Part shown: piece after piece, positions 26,181 through 38,500 of the stretch
How positions within the stretch are numbered: position 1 is the first letter of the stretch
Layout: each line of letters starts with the position of its first letter
Assembly (NCBI RefSeq): GCF_029931775.1
Contig: NC_079312.1
Coordinates: forward strand, 134,587,872-134,651,871
DNA: 64,000 bases
Source of the DNA: Euleptes europaea
Lineage: Eukaryota; Chordata; Lepidosauria; Squamata; Sphaerodactylidae
Direction: 5' to 3'
Notes under the pieces: generated by a model
Databases searched by the model: none
Told to the model about the DNA's origin: nothing
The model's input: only the letters and a program-made list of their open reading frames with translations
Translations under genes and position numbers: made by a program

Positions 26181-28482
26181 CATTAGTGTTATAATCTGAG
26201 CAAGCTGGGCAAAATTGGATGTGCTGCCATCAGAATATGAGGGAGTTGAAGTGTTGTAAAATATCTCCTTATATGGCCATGCATCAGACTGTTTTCAACT
26301 TTAGTGGTATTACCATTCTTAGGGAAATTCCTATCCCTTAGTAATGGAAATTGAGATGTGAATATCTGAACCCTGACTTAGAGAGCCATCATAGTGTGAG
26401 TGGCAGACTCTAATCTGGAGAACTGGGATCAGTTCCCCACTCTTCCACATGGAGCCTGCTGGTTGACTTTGAGTAAGTCACAGTTCATCTGAATGGCTTC
26501 TATGCAGTCCCACATTGGAACTGGGACTGCGCAGGCGCAGGCCAGCCACGGAAAAGAATTGTCAGCTTCTAGCAAATTCCAAAAGAGTGCTCCCCCTCCC
26601 CTCGGGGCATGCAATCTCCCCGCCCCCGAGTCACATGACCCAAGGAGGAGGGAGCACTCTTCCCTCCAGTTCTCTTTCTGCCGCCACGGAGAGAGAACGT
26701 GCTTAGCTTCGTTCTAGCAATAGTAATGGAGGCTAAGAAGATTGCTCCATTCAAAAAATGCTCTTCTTGTGGGGCAAAGGTTGCCAAATCTGACCCTCAC
26801 AAGGAGTGCTTACTTTGTTTGGGAGAAGGCCACGTTTCCTCCTCGTGCAAGAGCTGTGGAAAACTTACGGCCAAAGCTCTGAGGGAACTTTCGACTCGCC
26901 TCATCTCCCACCTCTACAAGGTGTCCCTTCGTCCTCAGGGGGATTCGTCTGATCGCCCTGCTGGTAAGGCGTCCTCCTCCGATGGGGCCCTTGTCACCAA
27001 ACCTACTGGGGTCTCTGTTTCGGAGAAGCCCTCCTCGATAGTTCTTCGCCCGGCGAGGTTTATAGCCCCGGGCTCCCAAGATGGCCGTGGCTCGTCAAAG
27101 CGTGCTTCCCGCTCGAGATCTCCTAGGCGTCGCCCGCCTTCTCGGCCCCCAAAGTCCCCGTCGGAATCTTCCAAGAGGGATCGGCGCCGTTTGCCTTCGA
27201 AGTCGCCGAGGTCTTCTTGACGCCGGCTGTCGTTGACGCCATCGCGACTCCATCCTCAGCCCGTCGCGGCCCCGCGTTCTGCTGAGCCTATCATCACTGC
27301 GGAGGACTCCCCTCCCCATCCCCTGGCAACCCCCTCGGCTTCGGATCCGAGCAGGGCCCAGGAGGTATCGGTGGAATTCAAGGAGCACCTCCTTCATCTT
27401 TACAAGGATGTGCCACAAGTACCCCTGGACAGGAGCATTGCCCTGGAGCCGCAAGAGTCCCAAGATGGTGCCACTCAGCTGTGCTCCAAAGATTATGCTC
27501 GGGAACCACCGACCCCATCTGGCCGGAGTCGTTCCCAAAGCCGGGGCCGTTCAGCCCGCCGCAGTGGTTCTGTGGCGGCAGGTTGGAGAACTGGAGGGAA
27601 GAGTGCTCCCTCCTTGGGTCATGTGACTCGGGGGCGGGGAGATTACATGCCCCGAGGGGAGGGGGAGCACTCTTTTGGAATTTGCTAGAAGCTGACAATT
27701 CTTTTCCGTGGCTGGCCTGCGCCTGCGCAGTCCCAGTTCCAATGTGTTACTGCAAAGAAGATCCATCAGATGAACAACAGTTACAGGTAAGTGAAACTCT
27801 GTTTTTCTCTCAGAACTCTCTCAGCCCACACAGAGGCAGGCAATGGCAAACCACTTCTGAACGTCTCTTGCCTTGAAAACCCAATGGCGTCGCCATCAGT
27901 TGGCTGCAACTTGACAGAACTTTCCACCACCAACTTAGTAATGTTTTAAAAAATTAAAACCAGCTCATCGTAGTTCCATCAATGTAGAACTATGTAGAGA
28001 AAATGAAAGCATTTTATCTAATTACATATTTTGTTTGCCTTAAAAAAACACAGACTATTACATTGCCAGCTTAAATTTACTTACCGTATTTTCCAGCGTA
28101 TAAGACGACTTTTTAACCCCGGAAAATCCTCTCAAAAGTTGGGGGTCGTCTTATACGCCAGATGTATAAGGGCGGGTGCTGAATTCCGAGCCGGACTGGA
28201 GAATGCTGAGGGGGGGGGGGGTTGAGACTCAGGCCTCCGGGGCCTCACCAGCCTGCATGCTGGCTGCGCCGCCGGCTTAGTGGGCCCCTGTGTGCGTGGC
28301 CAGGTTCATGCAGGAAGGAACCTGGGACCTTCTGCAAGCGGGTGGGTGCCTTTGTGTGTGTACGGGGGAGGGGCATGAACCGGGAACTAACCTGGGATCT
28401 TTTGTAAGCCGGTGAGTGCCTTTGTATTTGCGGGGAGGGGGGACCGGGAACGAACCTAGGACCTTTTGCAAGCAGGTGCGTG

Positions 28483-28522
<40 letters not shown>

Positions 28523-28584
28523 CGCAGGGGAGGGGGGGAACCGGGAAGGATTCCATGTTCCTTCTCGGCTCCCCCCCTCCCCTG

Positions 28585-28615
<31 letters not shown>

Positions 28616-29038
28616 CCGCTTGCAGAAGGTCCCAGGTTCCTTCCGAGTGGTGGGGGGAGGGAGAAAGAAGCTTCCCCCAAGGCTGCCCCTACAGCCGCAG
28701 TGTGCAGGAACGTCGCAGCACACTTAAAAAACTCTCACTGCCTCAGCTGTTCCTGCACGCCGCTGCGGCGTGTGCAGCTGGGCTTCACCCTTCCCGCCTC
28801 CCTACCCCGCCCCCAGAGTCGCCTTATCGCCTCCCTTGCGGATGCTCCGCCGCCGGGAGCGGCTTGGCTTCTTCTCTTCCCCCTCCCTCTTGCCACTCAA
28901 CAGCTGACAGGCGGCGAGCGGGGGGTAGAAGAAGAAGCCAGCCGCTCCCGGGAGCCGATTAGGCACTCTGGGGGTGGGGTGGGGCGGGGTGGGGAGGTGG
29001 GAAAGTTGAAGTCCAGTTGCGCGGGGTTGCGAACGCCG

Positions 29039-29079
<41 letters not shown>

Positions 29080-29207
29080 GGCTTTTCTCTCTTTTCTTCC
29101 TTTTTCTGTCGCTCTTTTCTCTCCCTTTCTTTCTCCCTCTTTTTCGGTCTCTTTCTTGGTCTGTCACACTCTGTCCTTTTCTTTTTCTCTGTCCTTTTCT
29201 TTCTCCC

Positions 29208-29248
<41 letters not shown>

Positions 29249-29500
29249 GCTCCCTCGCTCCCTCTTTCCCTCTCTCTCTTTCTCCCTCCCTCCCTCCCTC
29301 CCTCCTTCCTTCCTTCTGCCATTTATGCATGGGAGGTTTTGCCTTGGATTTGCCACTCTCTAGACTAGATGCACATTTTCCCGATCTGAATTCTCAAAAC
29401 TCAACAATAAATCTCATGCAGAGTTTTGAGAATTCAAATGGGAAAAATGTGCATCTAGAGAGCAGCAAATCTAAGGCAAAACCTCCCATGCATAAATGGC

Positions 29501-29594
<94 letters not shown>

Positions 29595-32500
29595 CCCCAA
29601 AAACCTCCCTAGCCTCGACCCTCCCAACCCCTCCAACCCCCCACCCCCCGCTGGGAGATCTACAACCGGTATGGCATTGGTATGGCCCCCGAATGATGTG
29701 ATAAATATGCAAATGGCCCTTGGCAGAAAAAAGGTTCCCCACCCCTGCCGTAGAGAAACCGCCTCTAGCAGTTGCAGCCGGGCGGATGATCACCCATGCA
29801 AATCTCCTGCCGCAAAGAGTTTCTCTGACACCATAGGGATGGGACCTTCTGCACGCTGAGCGGGTGCTCTGCCATTGAGCCATGGCCCCTCCCCTATGGG
29901 GTCAGAGAAACTCTTTGCTGCAGGAGATTTGCACGGGTGATCATCCGCCCGGCTGCGACTGCTAGAGGCGGTTTCTCTTCGGGCGCTTCTACCCACTCGC
30001 CTCGCTCTTGGCTCAGAACCCGGCCACCATTTAACTGTGCGTTGTGTGGGAAAAAACAACAACAACTTCTGTTTTGAATCTCTCCCCCTCCAGCTTGAGC
30101 AGATGGCCCTGCCTTCTAGTATTATGGGAGAGGGTAGTCTTATACGGCGAGTATATCCCAAACTCTATATTTTAGCTTGAAAAGTTGGGGGTCGTCTTAT
30201 ATGCCCAGTCGTCTTATAAGCTGGAAAATACGGTATTTGTCCAAATGCTTTGTGTTTTAAGTCCAAATGCTCTTGTGTCCAAGAGCAATGGGTACAGGGG
30301 AATTTAGAGAACCCCTATGCTCAAAAAAGGGTGGGTGATCCATGACTTTGCCCAAGAGCATGTTGTTCTCACCAATCGCTTCTGAAGAACACCTTGTGAA
30401 AAGGTGAAAGGGGTAGTGGCAACTAGTTAGCATTAAGATATGAACCAAATCAGAATGCACAAAACACTGTGAAAAATTTGTGTTCCAGGTAAGTGAATTC
30501 TATGACAATGGCTTGTTGAAACTGGTGAACCTGGGCAGGACTGGACTGTAGGGCTGTCAATCTCCCCCCCCCCCCCCCAGTATTCTTCGGGTTCGGGTTT
30601 ATTGAACCAGAAAATTTTCGGGAAATCTGGAAAACCCGGATTTCCTGAAAATATTTGGGTCAATAAACCCGGACCCGAATAATACCGAAAAAATTCGGCA
30701 CAGATCCACGCTGCCAAGCCAGGCTTGGCAGCGTGGATCTCTTTCAAGTCCCCGCTGCCCGCGTCCCTGGGCCTCCCGGGGAGGCGGGCGGTGGGGGCTT
30801 AGCTTAGATCCATTCTGCTAGGCTTGGCAGCGTGGATCTCTTTAAAGCCCCCACAGTCTGCGTATCTGGGACTCGGGGAGGCGGGCGGTGGGGGCTTAGT
30901 TTAGATCCAGCATGGATCTCTTTAAAGCCTCCCTCCCTGGGACTCCCGGGGAGGTGGGCGGGGGGGGGGCTTAGTTAGATCTGTGCCTTAAAGGAAGGCG
31001 GGGGATTCCCTAAACCGGGAAAGCCGAATTAAATCGGCTTTCCCCCGAAGTTTGGCTTCTAGAAACGGCTGCCTTTTTTTGCTTCGGTTAATCCTGAACT
31101 GGGGAAAGCCAGATCAACGTTGATTCGGGATTTTCCCAGTTCAGGATTAACCGAATTGACAGCCCTACTGGGCTATACAATGAAAATTAACCGTCTAAGA
31201 AATCAAATGAAGCAAGTGTGTGAAATCAGCTCCGCAGTATGATGTACTCATTGTTTTCCAGCACTGAACATACTTTTATGTTTTATGTAGACTCAGAAAA
31301 ATCTCCTTGACGTGATGTGCTCTTACAACCTGAACAAGCTGGGTGCTCTTGTATCTGCTGTCATCGTAAAATCATGGCCAACTAACAGGGCTGGTGAACC
31401 TGGTGACTTGGAAGGTGCTCTGAATCATCTTCTTGTTTGGCCAGATATCAAGCATCTTTTCAGCTTCAATGGTATTTATGTATAGCATTTAATTGGGAGC
31501 CGAATTCTGGGTGCAGGAGGGAAATCTTTCAGAGTGTCTAATGGTGCAAAGTACATTATTCAACATCAACACTGACTCAGATTGCAGATAACTTAAATGT
31601 GACATTATGGAAAGGGAAAGTCACATAAGACTTAGCCTTTCAGAGAGGAATTATGTTGAAATGAAAATCTGGATTTATTTCGCTGATGATTTGAGAGGAG
31701 GAGTGCAGTCGTTACCTGTGTGCTTCTTGTTTTATGTGATTTTTTTCTTTTAAAAACAAAACATTGTGATATACTTGTATAAAGGAGAGTTGACAAGGTG
31801 AAGTGTGGCAAATGTGCAAACTTGCCATGGAAATGTTGAGAGGGACAAACGTTGCTTTTGATGAAATGGGGATGGAAGCAATTCAAGCAGTCTTTGTTCT
31901 TAGTTCTGAAAGAACAAAGACTGCTTGTTTTTTGTTGTTTAAATACATTATCGATTTGCCAGGGTCAGGTGGGGACTTCCTGGATCAACTTACTGATGAA
32001 GCCAAGGAGTGCATGACCATTGCTGACTCCATATATACCAAAATTGCCCATGAACTCAATTCAGGCAATATCCTCGTTAAACACTTAGAACTGATTTTGA
32101 AGTACAAGAAACAGTTTCTGTCTATTTGGGAGCTAAGTAAGTATGAATTCTTTTTGCATGCGTGTGGGGGCATGATAGGTAAATGTAATCAGAATAATAG
32201 GTTTATATGGGGTGTAGCCATTGTTTCTTCTTAGTAGTTTGAGGTAAACATGTGGGCAGGTTGGGGGCTCCCAGCCTGATTAGGAGGAAAATGCAGATTT
32301 TTTTCTTCTGGAGCCCTTAAATAATGCCAGGCAAAGATGCGTTGGAGCAACTGAGGCTTGTTTGCGTGTGGTCACCAGAAATTGTGCATTAGCTCAAGTG
32401 CCAGGGCAACTTGAGAGAGTCTTCACAACAGTTTGCGAAGGAAGAAGAAATGGAGATTAGGAGCAGCAAGGACAATCCCCCCCCCAGTGTTTTATGGTCA

Positions 32501-35500
32501 TTTATAAAATAGCAGATCATTACAAAATACCAGACAAAGTTCTGAAACCCACGAAAATAAAAATTTAAATTTAGAGGGGAGAAATTGCCATTAACTCTTG
32601 AGTCACTGTTTCCCAGATTATACCAATAAGAATCCTAAAATTGTATACAGAACAAAGTTGGAAGAGATGTAATTAGATTGATTATAACAAAATACGGTAA
32701 CAGCTTTGATTATAACAAAATACAGTAACAGCTTTGTTATCCAGCATTTGGTTATCCAGCATGCTGTGTTCTCTTATCAGTGGTGGAAGGTATCCAAAAG
32801 TGGGTTACACCCTTCCACACTCACTCCACAGGCAGGGCAATGCAAATTATTTTTGCATTGCTTCCATGTCTGGCTTGGGGGAGAGCCCCAGTCCATGCCC
32901 TGCCTTCCTCTGCATAGGATGAACTTCCACAGTTCTTCAAAACTGAAAGTAGCCTAGAGAGCAAGAGCGAGACAAAGAAAGCATTTAGGCTTATTGAAGA
33001 GTGTAGGTTAACAAGATGCCCAAACCAAGGAGACTTCTGGCATGGCAGCTGCCCACCCTGGTGCCTTTCCAGAGCATTTTGCCAGGATGCCTCACCAGAG
33101 TCAGGAGCACTTGGCTGAGTCCCCGGCCACCAGACCATCCACTTTCAGGGCAGATATCAAGTCCATGCTGGCTCCCCAGACCAGGGGAATGGTTGGGACT
33201 CCTCATGCAGATATCTCCTCCACGCCAGCTCCCAATGTCATGGAAACAGCCGGCGCACAGCCACCAAAAGAGCCTGCCAGGATCTCCCCTCCGACGAGGC
33301 CTCGGCTGAGACAGGATCTTATCAGATCACTGCAGCCTCTACCATAGTGGCTCCCTTGTGCCTTTGGAGCACAAGGGAGTCACTTTTGATTGTAACCGCC
33401 AGTCCCCTTCAACGCAATTCACGTGGGCAGGATGATATCCAAGGCTTCAGAGCTCATAATTATTGGTGGCATTGAGACTTCCTGCGCATGAGTAACCAGC
33501 AAAGGGAAGGAGAAGTGCAAAGATCCCAGGAATTTGAATCCACCCTCCTCCTTTCCCTCCAAAGATTTTTGACGGGGTGTCCCTACACCCCAGCATGCTC
33601 AGACAACTTGATGGTCATAGTGCATTTGATAGGACTAATGATCTCCAGCATCAATCTCCAGCATCAACATAGTTCCACAGACCAGACTGCGCTCGTGCCC
33701 TCTACTAGTGGCTCCTCTTGCCTCACCAGGACAGCATCCTACCCTGCAGCCACTAACTGATTCCTCTTCTAAAGCAAGTGTGTACCTTCTTCCTGTGATG
33801 GATTAAAAGGGATAACCTCACAAAGGGAACTCCCTTCCTTAAATCTTCCCAGGTGCAAATAACCACACATGCCAGCGTACAGGGCTGGGGAGACCACTGC
33901 CAACACCTTTTGGTGCAGGGCAAGTGGAACCCTTCCAAATTCATGTACAGCATAAACTGGCTGGAGCCATCCAAATGGCACTAGTAGCCTTTCAGTTGTA
34001 GATAGAAGGTGCTCACTTTCTAATCCTCACAGACAACACCACAGCCAAAGCCCATCTCAATTGGCAAAAAAGGACTAGATCCCACTCCCTAAGGAGGAAG
34101 CCCTTCTCCTTCACTGGGTGGAGACCCACACAGAGTCTTCCTACAGGCCGATCACCTACAACAGGCCCATCACCTCCAAGGTGTCTGCAACCTAAAAGCT
34201 GACTGGCTCAAGACGCGGATCCTAGCAAGTGAGCACTAAACCCCAGAGTGTTCAGGACAGTGACCAGACATCTGGGCAATCTTAGCCTGGACCTTTTTGC
34301 ATCTCCAACCAATCACAGGGTTCCCAGGTTCCTGTTCAGATTCAGGACAGAGAGGCAGGACACTCACAGTCTCAGGAATTCCTATACTAGTTCCCACTAG
34401 TATCAAGAATTCTGAACGGGGTTCACAGGGAGGGAACAGAAGTAATCTTCATCATGACATACTGGCAAAGATGACTATGCTTCTTCGAACTTGTCATGAT
34501 GGCAGTCAGACCTCTGTGGATCATCCCCCCATCCCAGAACATTTTCATTCAGGTGCCCTCTCCTCTATCCAGATCCAGCCTGGCTCCAGCTGTCCTCATG
34601 CAAGTTGATGTGTAGGCCCTAGAAAGGCACAGATACCCTCCTGAGCTTATAGATGTCATGCTTGCCTCCAGGAAACCCTCCACCAGCAGGGTTTGAGGCA
34701 ACCTGGATAGCATTCACCAGGTGGTTCTGCAGAAAGAAGGTCAGTCTCTTGGCAGCCGGAATCAGGGAGGTGCTGCAATTTCTCTATGCCAGCCTAGCTC
34801 AAGGTCTACGGCCCAACACTCTGAGATGGCAAGTCACATCCCTAACTTAGATATCTCCTCGGGGACCAGGGGACCTCTCTCATCTCATACCCACATCAAA
34901 AGATTTCTCAGAGTTGGCCCTCCTAGCCCCTCCCCCCCCCCCCGAGACAATGTTTTCCCTCTTGGGACCTACACCAGGTCCTAGGGCTTTACTTAAACCA
35001 TAGTTCAAACCAGTCAGATCAGTAACTCTTAGAATCTTATCCTTCAAGGATGCATTCCTTTTGGCCATCACACATGCCAGATGGGTCTCGATAAGGAAAG
35101 AATTGTGCTCCTCCCATAAAGACTCAGTAATCCGCAGGACAGACCCCTCCTTTGTATCAAGGGTAACCCCTGCCAAAGACCACGAAAGACCAGGAAATCC
35201 ACCTACCATCTTTCTGCCCATTTCTTCACATCCCAAGGAGAAGGAACGGCACAAAGTGGATGCAAGGAGAGCACCGAAGACTTACATAGAGCGCACAGAG
35301 TCTTTAGGCTTATAAACTCACTGATTGTTCAACCCATCTTCCATGGGTATCCAAGACCACTATCACCAGGAGGATTAAGGTGTGTATCTTATTAGCAAAT
35401 GAGGTCCAACACTTACCTGCTTCCGTCTTCCATGGGTGATAAGGTATAAAAAAAATCTTCTTAGCATACAAAATCCAACATTTATCTGCTTCCAAAGGAG

Positions 35501-38500
35501 TCACAGCACACTCCATTAGGGTGACAGCCACCTCAGCGGCATTCTGTACCAATGCTGTAGTTGCAGAAATCTGCAGAGCAGCAACCTGGATATCACTGTC
35601 TATCTTTGTCAGTTATACTATTGAATACCTACAGGTCTGCAGATAGAGCCTTGGGTAGGAGAGTCCTCCAGAAGGTGGTTCCCAAGTAATTCCTCTGACA
35701 AGCAACAAACTGCCCAACTTGGATGACTCAGCTGTTCAATATCCCACTTCTGGGTACCTTCCACCACTGAGGGAGAATGAAACATTGGCGCTACCATGAG
35801 GGTTTCTTCTCATTAGTGGAATGGAAGGTATCCCTTCCCTCCCACAAGACAGAATAAATTTCTGGGAGATGAAAGTAAACATGGTTCGAAGGATGATGTT
35901 TCTGCAAAAGAACTAAGGAATTTCTCTTGACATGAACCTTGGCGAGCATGAACTAGGACTCACCCCTTACTGGATGTGGAAACAATGCAAAAATAATGTG
36001 CAAGGCCCTGCCTGTGGAGCAAGTGTGTGGGGTTTAACCCACTTCTGGATACTTTCCTTTCCACTGATTAGAAGAATCCCTCCTGGTAAGTCCAGCGTTA
36101 ACTGGTTAGTTAACTGGTATCTCCCAGAGGGCAAGCCCCTCAGAGCAATAAGCTTGGTTAACCAGCAACCTCCATTGCCCATGCCAGGTAGGGGTGTGTG
36201 TGTATGTGTGTGTGTGTGTAAAGTGCCATCAAGTCGCAGCTGACTTCTGGTGACCCCAGCAAGGGGCTTTCCAGGCAAGTGATTAAGCAGAGGTGGGTTG
36301 CCATTTCCAGCGTGGTGTAGTGGTTAAGAGCTGTGGTTTGGAGTAGTGGACTCTGATCTGGAGAACCGGGTTTGATTCCCCTCTCCTCCACATGAGTGGC
36401 AGAGGCTAATCTGGTGAACTGGATTGGTTTCCCCACTCCTTCACATCAAGCCAGCTGGGTGACATTGGGCTAGTCAGCTCTCTCAGCCCCACCTACCTCA
36501 CCAGGTGTCTGTTGTGGGGAAGGGAAGGTGATTGTAAGCCGGTTTGATTCTACCTTAAGTGGGAGAGAAAGTCGGCATATAAAAACCAACTCTTCCTCCT
36601 CTTCCTCCTCTGCACAGTCTTTCCTGGAGGTCTCCCTTCCATGTACCAACCCTGTTTAGCTTCTGAGACCTGACGAGATTGGGCTATACCATGCTGTCTT
36701 CTCTCCTCCCATACTAGATAACAGCTTTTTATTGTGACTATAAAATTGTGTGAGTGTTAAGTGCCGTCAAGTCTCTTCCGACTCATGGCGACCCTATGAA
36801 TTAAAGTCCTCCAAAATGACCTATCTTTGACAGCCTTGCTCAGATCTTGCAAATTGAGGGCTGTGGCTTCATTTATTGAGTCAATCCATCTCTTATTGGG
36901 TCTTCCTCTTTTCCTGCTGCCCTCAACTTTTCCTAGCATGACGGTCTTTTCCAGTGACTCTTGTCTTCTCATAATGTGACCAAAATATGATAGCTTCAGT
37001 TTGTAAAATTTCAGATTGTAAAATTACCCATGATCAATAAACATAAAAGCAAACACTAATTGGGTGAATTTGCAAAATGAGAATCTGGCAGGGCTATACT
37101 AGCTACACAGTAGAAGCAAACTCAAATAAAGAATGGGGGATGAAAAGAGAACAGAGATGGCTTGCCCAAAAGGGTTTCCCTGGGTGCTCGGAATGCAACA
37201 AACCAGAATAGGCAGGAGGGAAAGGACCTGCAGACGCTGACAACCCCCTCCCTCTAATCTGAGACCTTGGCCTGGGCAGCCAAGGTTTTTATAGTCATGA
37301 GAGTTCAGAATCTGTTGTGTCTTACTTTGGAAAATACTGAATCCAAGCTAGAGACATTTTTTCTGGGGGTGGCAAGCAGGGGAGAAAGGGTTGTACTGAC
37401 ATGTAACTTCCGGTTTTCATTTCAGAAAATAAGCATCTTTCAATCATGGAGAAAACTGAACAAAAGCAGACCCTCCAAAAAGTGCTTGAGTTGAGGCTTC
37501 AAGAAGTCTTGTTAATCAAGAAGGAGCAAAAAATGTTGGGATCCTTCTTGGACATGTGTAGGAAGGTTCAAGATTTTGTAAAAGGTAATGGTTTAAATAG
37601 GCAGATGTTGAAAATGAGAGTTTTCTGTTGTGAACTGCCTCTGTTGCAGTGGCAAAGTTGCTTCTAATTTTGGAAGTAGAACAAAACTGTTGACTGGGAA
37701 GGCAGCAGCATCCGTGTCATATGGGAACCTGAAAACATAACTTCATTTTTAGTGTTTTAAGCAACTATTGGGGCTGGCATTTGATGCTGAAATGTGATTT
37801 GTTGTACCAAGAGAGAAAGTGAGAATGTGTGCATTCCAAGTTATGGCTGTCCTTTCATTTTTCAGTGGACATTTCTGAAATTGAAATGAAGCACAGTGAA
37901 AATCTGGACTCTAAAGCACTGAATGACATTGTGACTGTGAGACATCCGGGTCACCATGATGATGGTAAAATAGAGACCTATTACAACCTGAGTCCAGCTC
38001 TAGGGAAGACAGCTAAAATAGTGCATGATTTTAAAGAGAGCCATATCTTCCAGCATTGCTGGGAGTGGGCAGCTAAAAACCTGTTGGGCAACGATGAAGA
38101 TGTAATTGAAGACCAGGATTTTGCCACTTTGAATTTTGATGATGTGCTAGAAGACATATATGAGCCCTGCTACAGTGAATTCTGCCGATTCTATAGCAGC
38201 CTGAAATCTGGAGAGCTCACATTTGCTGAAGTGGACATTCTCTTCAGAGATTTTACCAACAATTATGAGGAGTTAAAGAAGGATTTGAGGATTATGTGCA
38301 ACCAGGACCCTCAAGATAGTGGTGAATGGATAGACCAACGGGCTCAGCAGATACAGCAGTATCATGAACTGCATTTAGCTGTGGACTCTGCTAAAGTTAT
38401 TGACAAGGTCAAGGAAGGTTTAAGCCTATCTGGTGACTTCAAAGTCTTGCGACTTCTGCTGAACTTTGTAAGTACAGATCTTCAAAATATTAGCAGCCTA

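Larger units (their letters stand above)
28082..30235. mobile_element. foldback-rich composite DNA transposon with 28-bp TIRs
   Basis: The ends are inverted copies (28082-28109 and 30208-30235) matching at 27 of 28 positions, beginning TACCGTATTTTCC, with TA at both outer edges. Just inside each end lies a stretch reading AAAGTTGGGGGTCGTCTTAT (about 28136-28155 and 30182-30200) in the same orientation at both ends. The interior contains four separate long inverted repeats, ~75-bp tandem repeats, several microsatellites and fragments of a hAT-like MITE and a tRNA-like SINE head. No transposase is seen. TA flanks would suit a Tc1/mariner-type MITE enlarged by later insertions; the class is an inference. 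Confidence 0.6.

Noticed and set aside
29501-29592. CRISPR-like array
   Set aside because: Simple (CTTT)n microsatellite without spacers; the host is a vertebrate.
28222-29883. Many long open frames on both strands (up to about 300 codons)
   Set aside because: They run through GT, CT, CTTT and GC-rich palindromic sequence and encode only low-complexity residues. They are products of repeats, not genes.
29839-29891. Genuine tRNA gene
   Set aside because: It has an A-box-like head only, with no anticodon arm, B box or acceptor pairing. It belongs to a SINE-like palindrome.
31803-32234. A 143-codon open frame that could be read as one larger exon
   Set aside because: Phase and AG/GT borders define the exon as 31963-32136. 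The upstream part contains a hairpin and the downstream part follows a strong GTAAGT donor.
33042-33347. Unknown P/S-rich host gene fragment
   Set aside because: It falls between the inverted ends of an old DIRS copy and is better read as a decayed part of it.
36757-36972. Host coding exon on the minus strand (71 codons)
   Set aside because: The sequence is the C-terminus of a BovB LINE ORF followed by its 3' tail.
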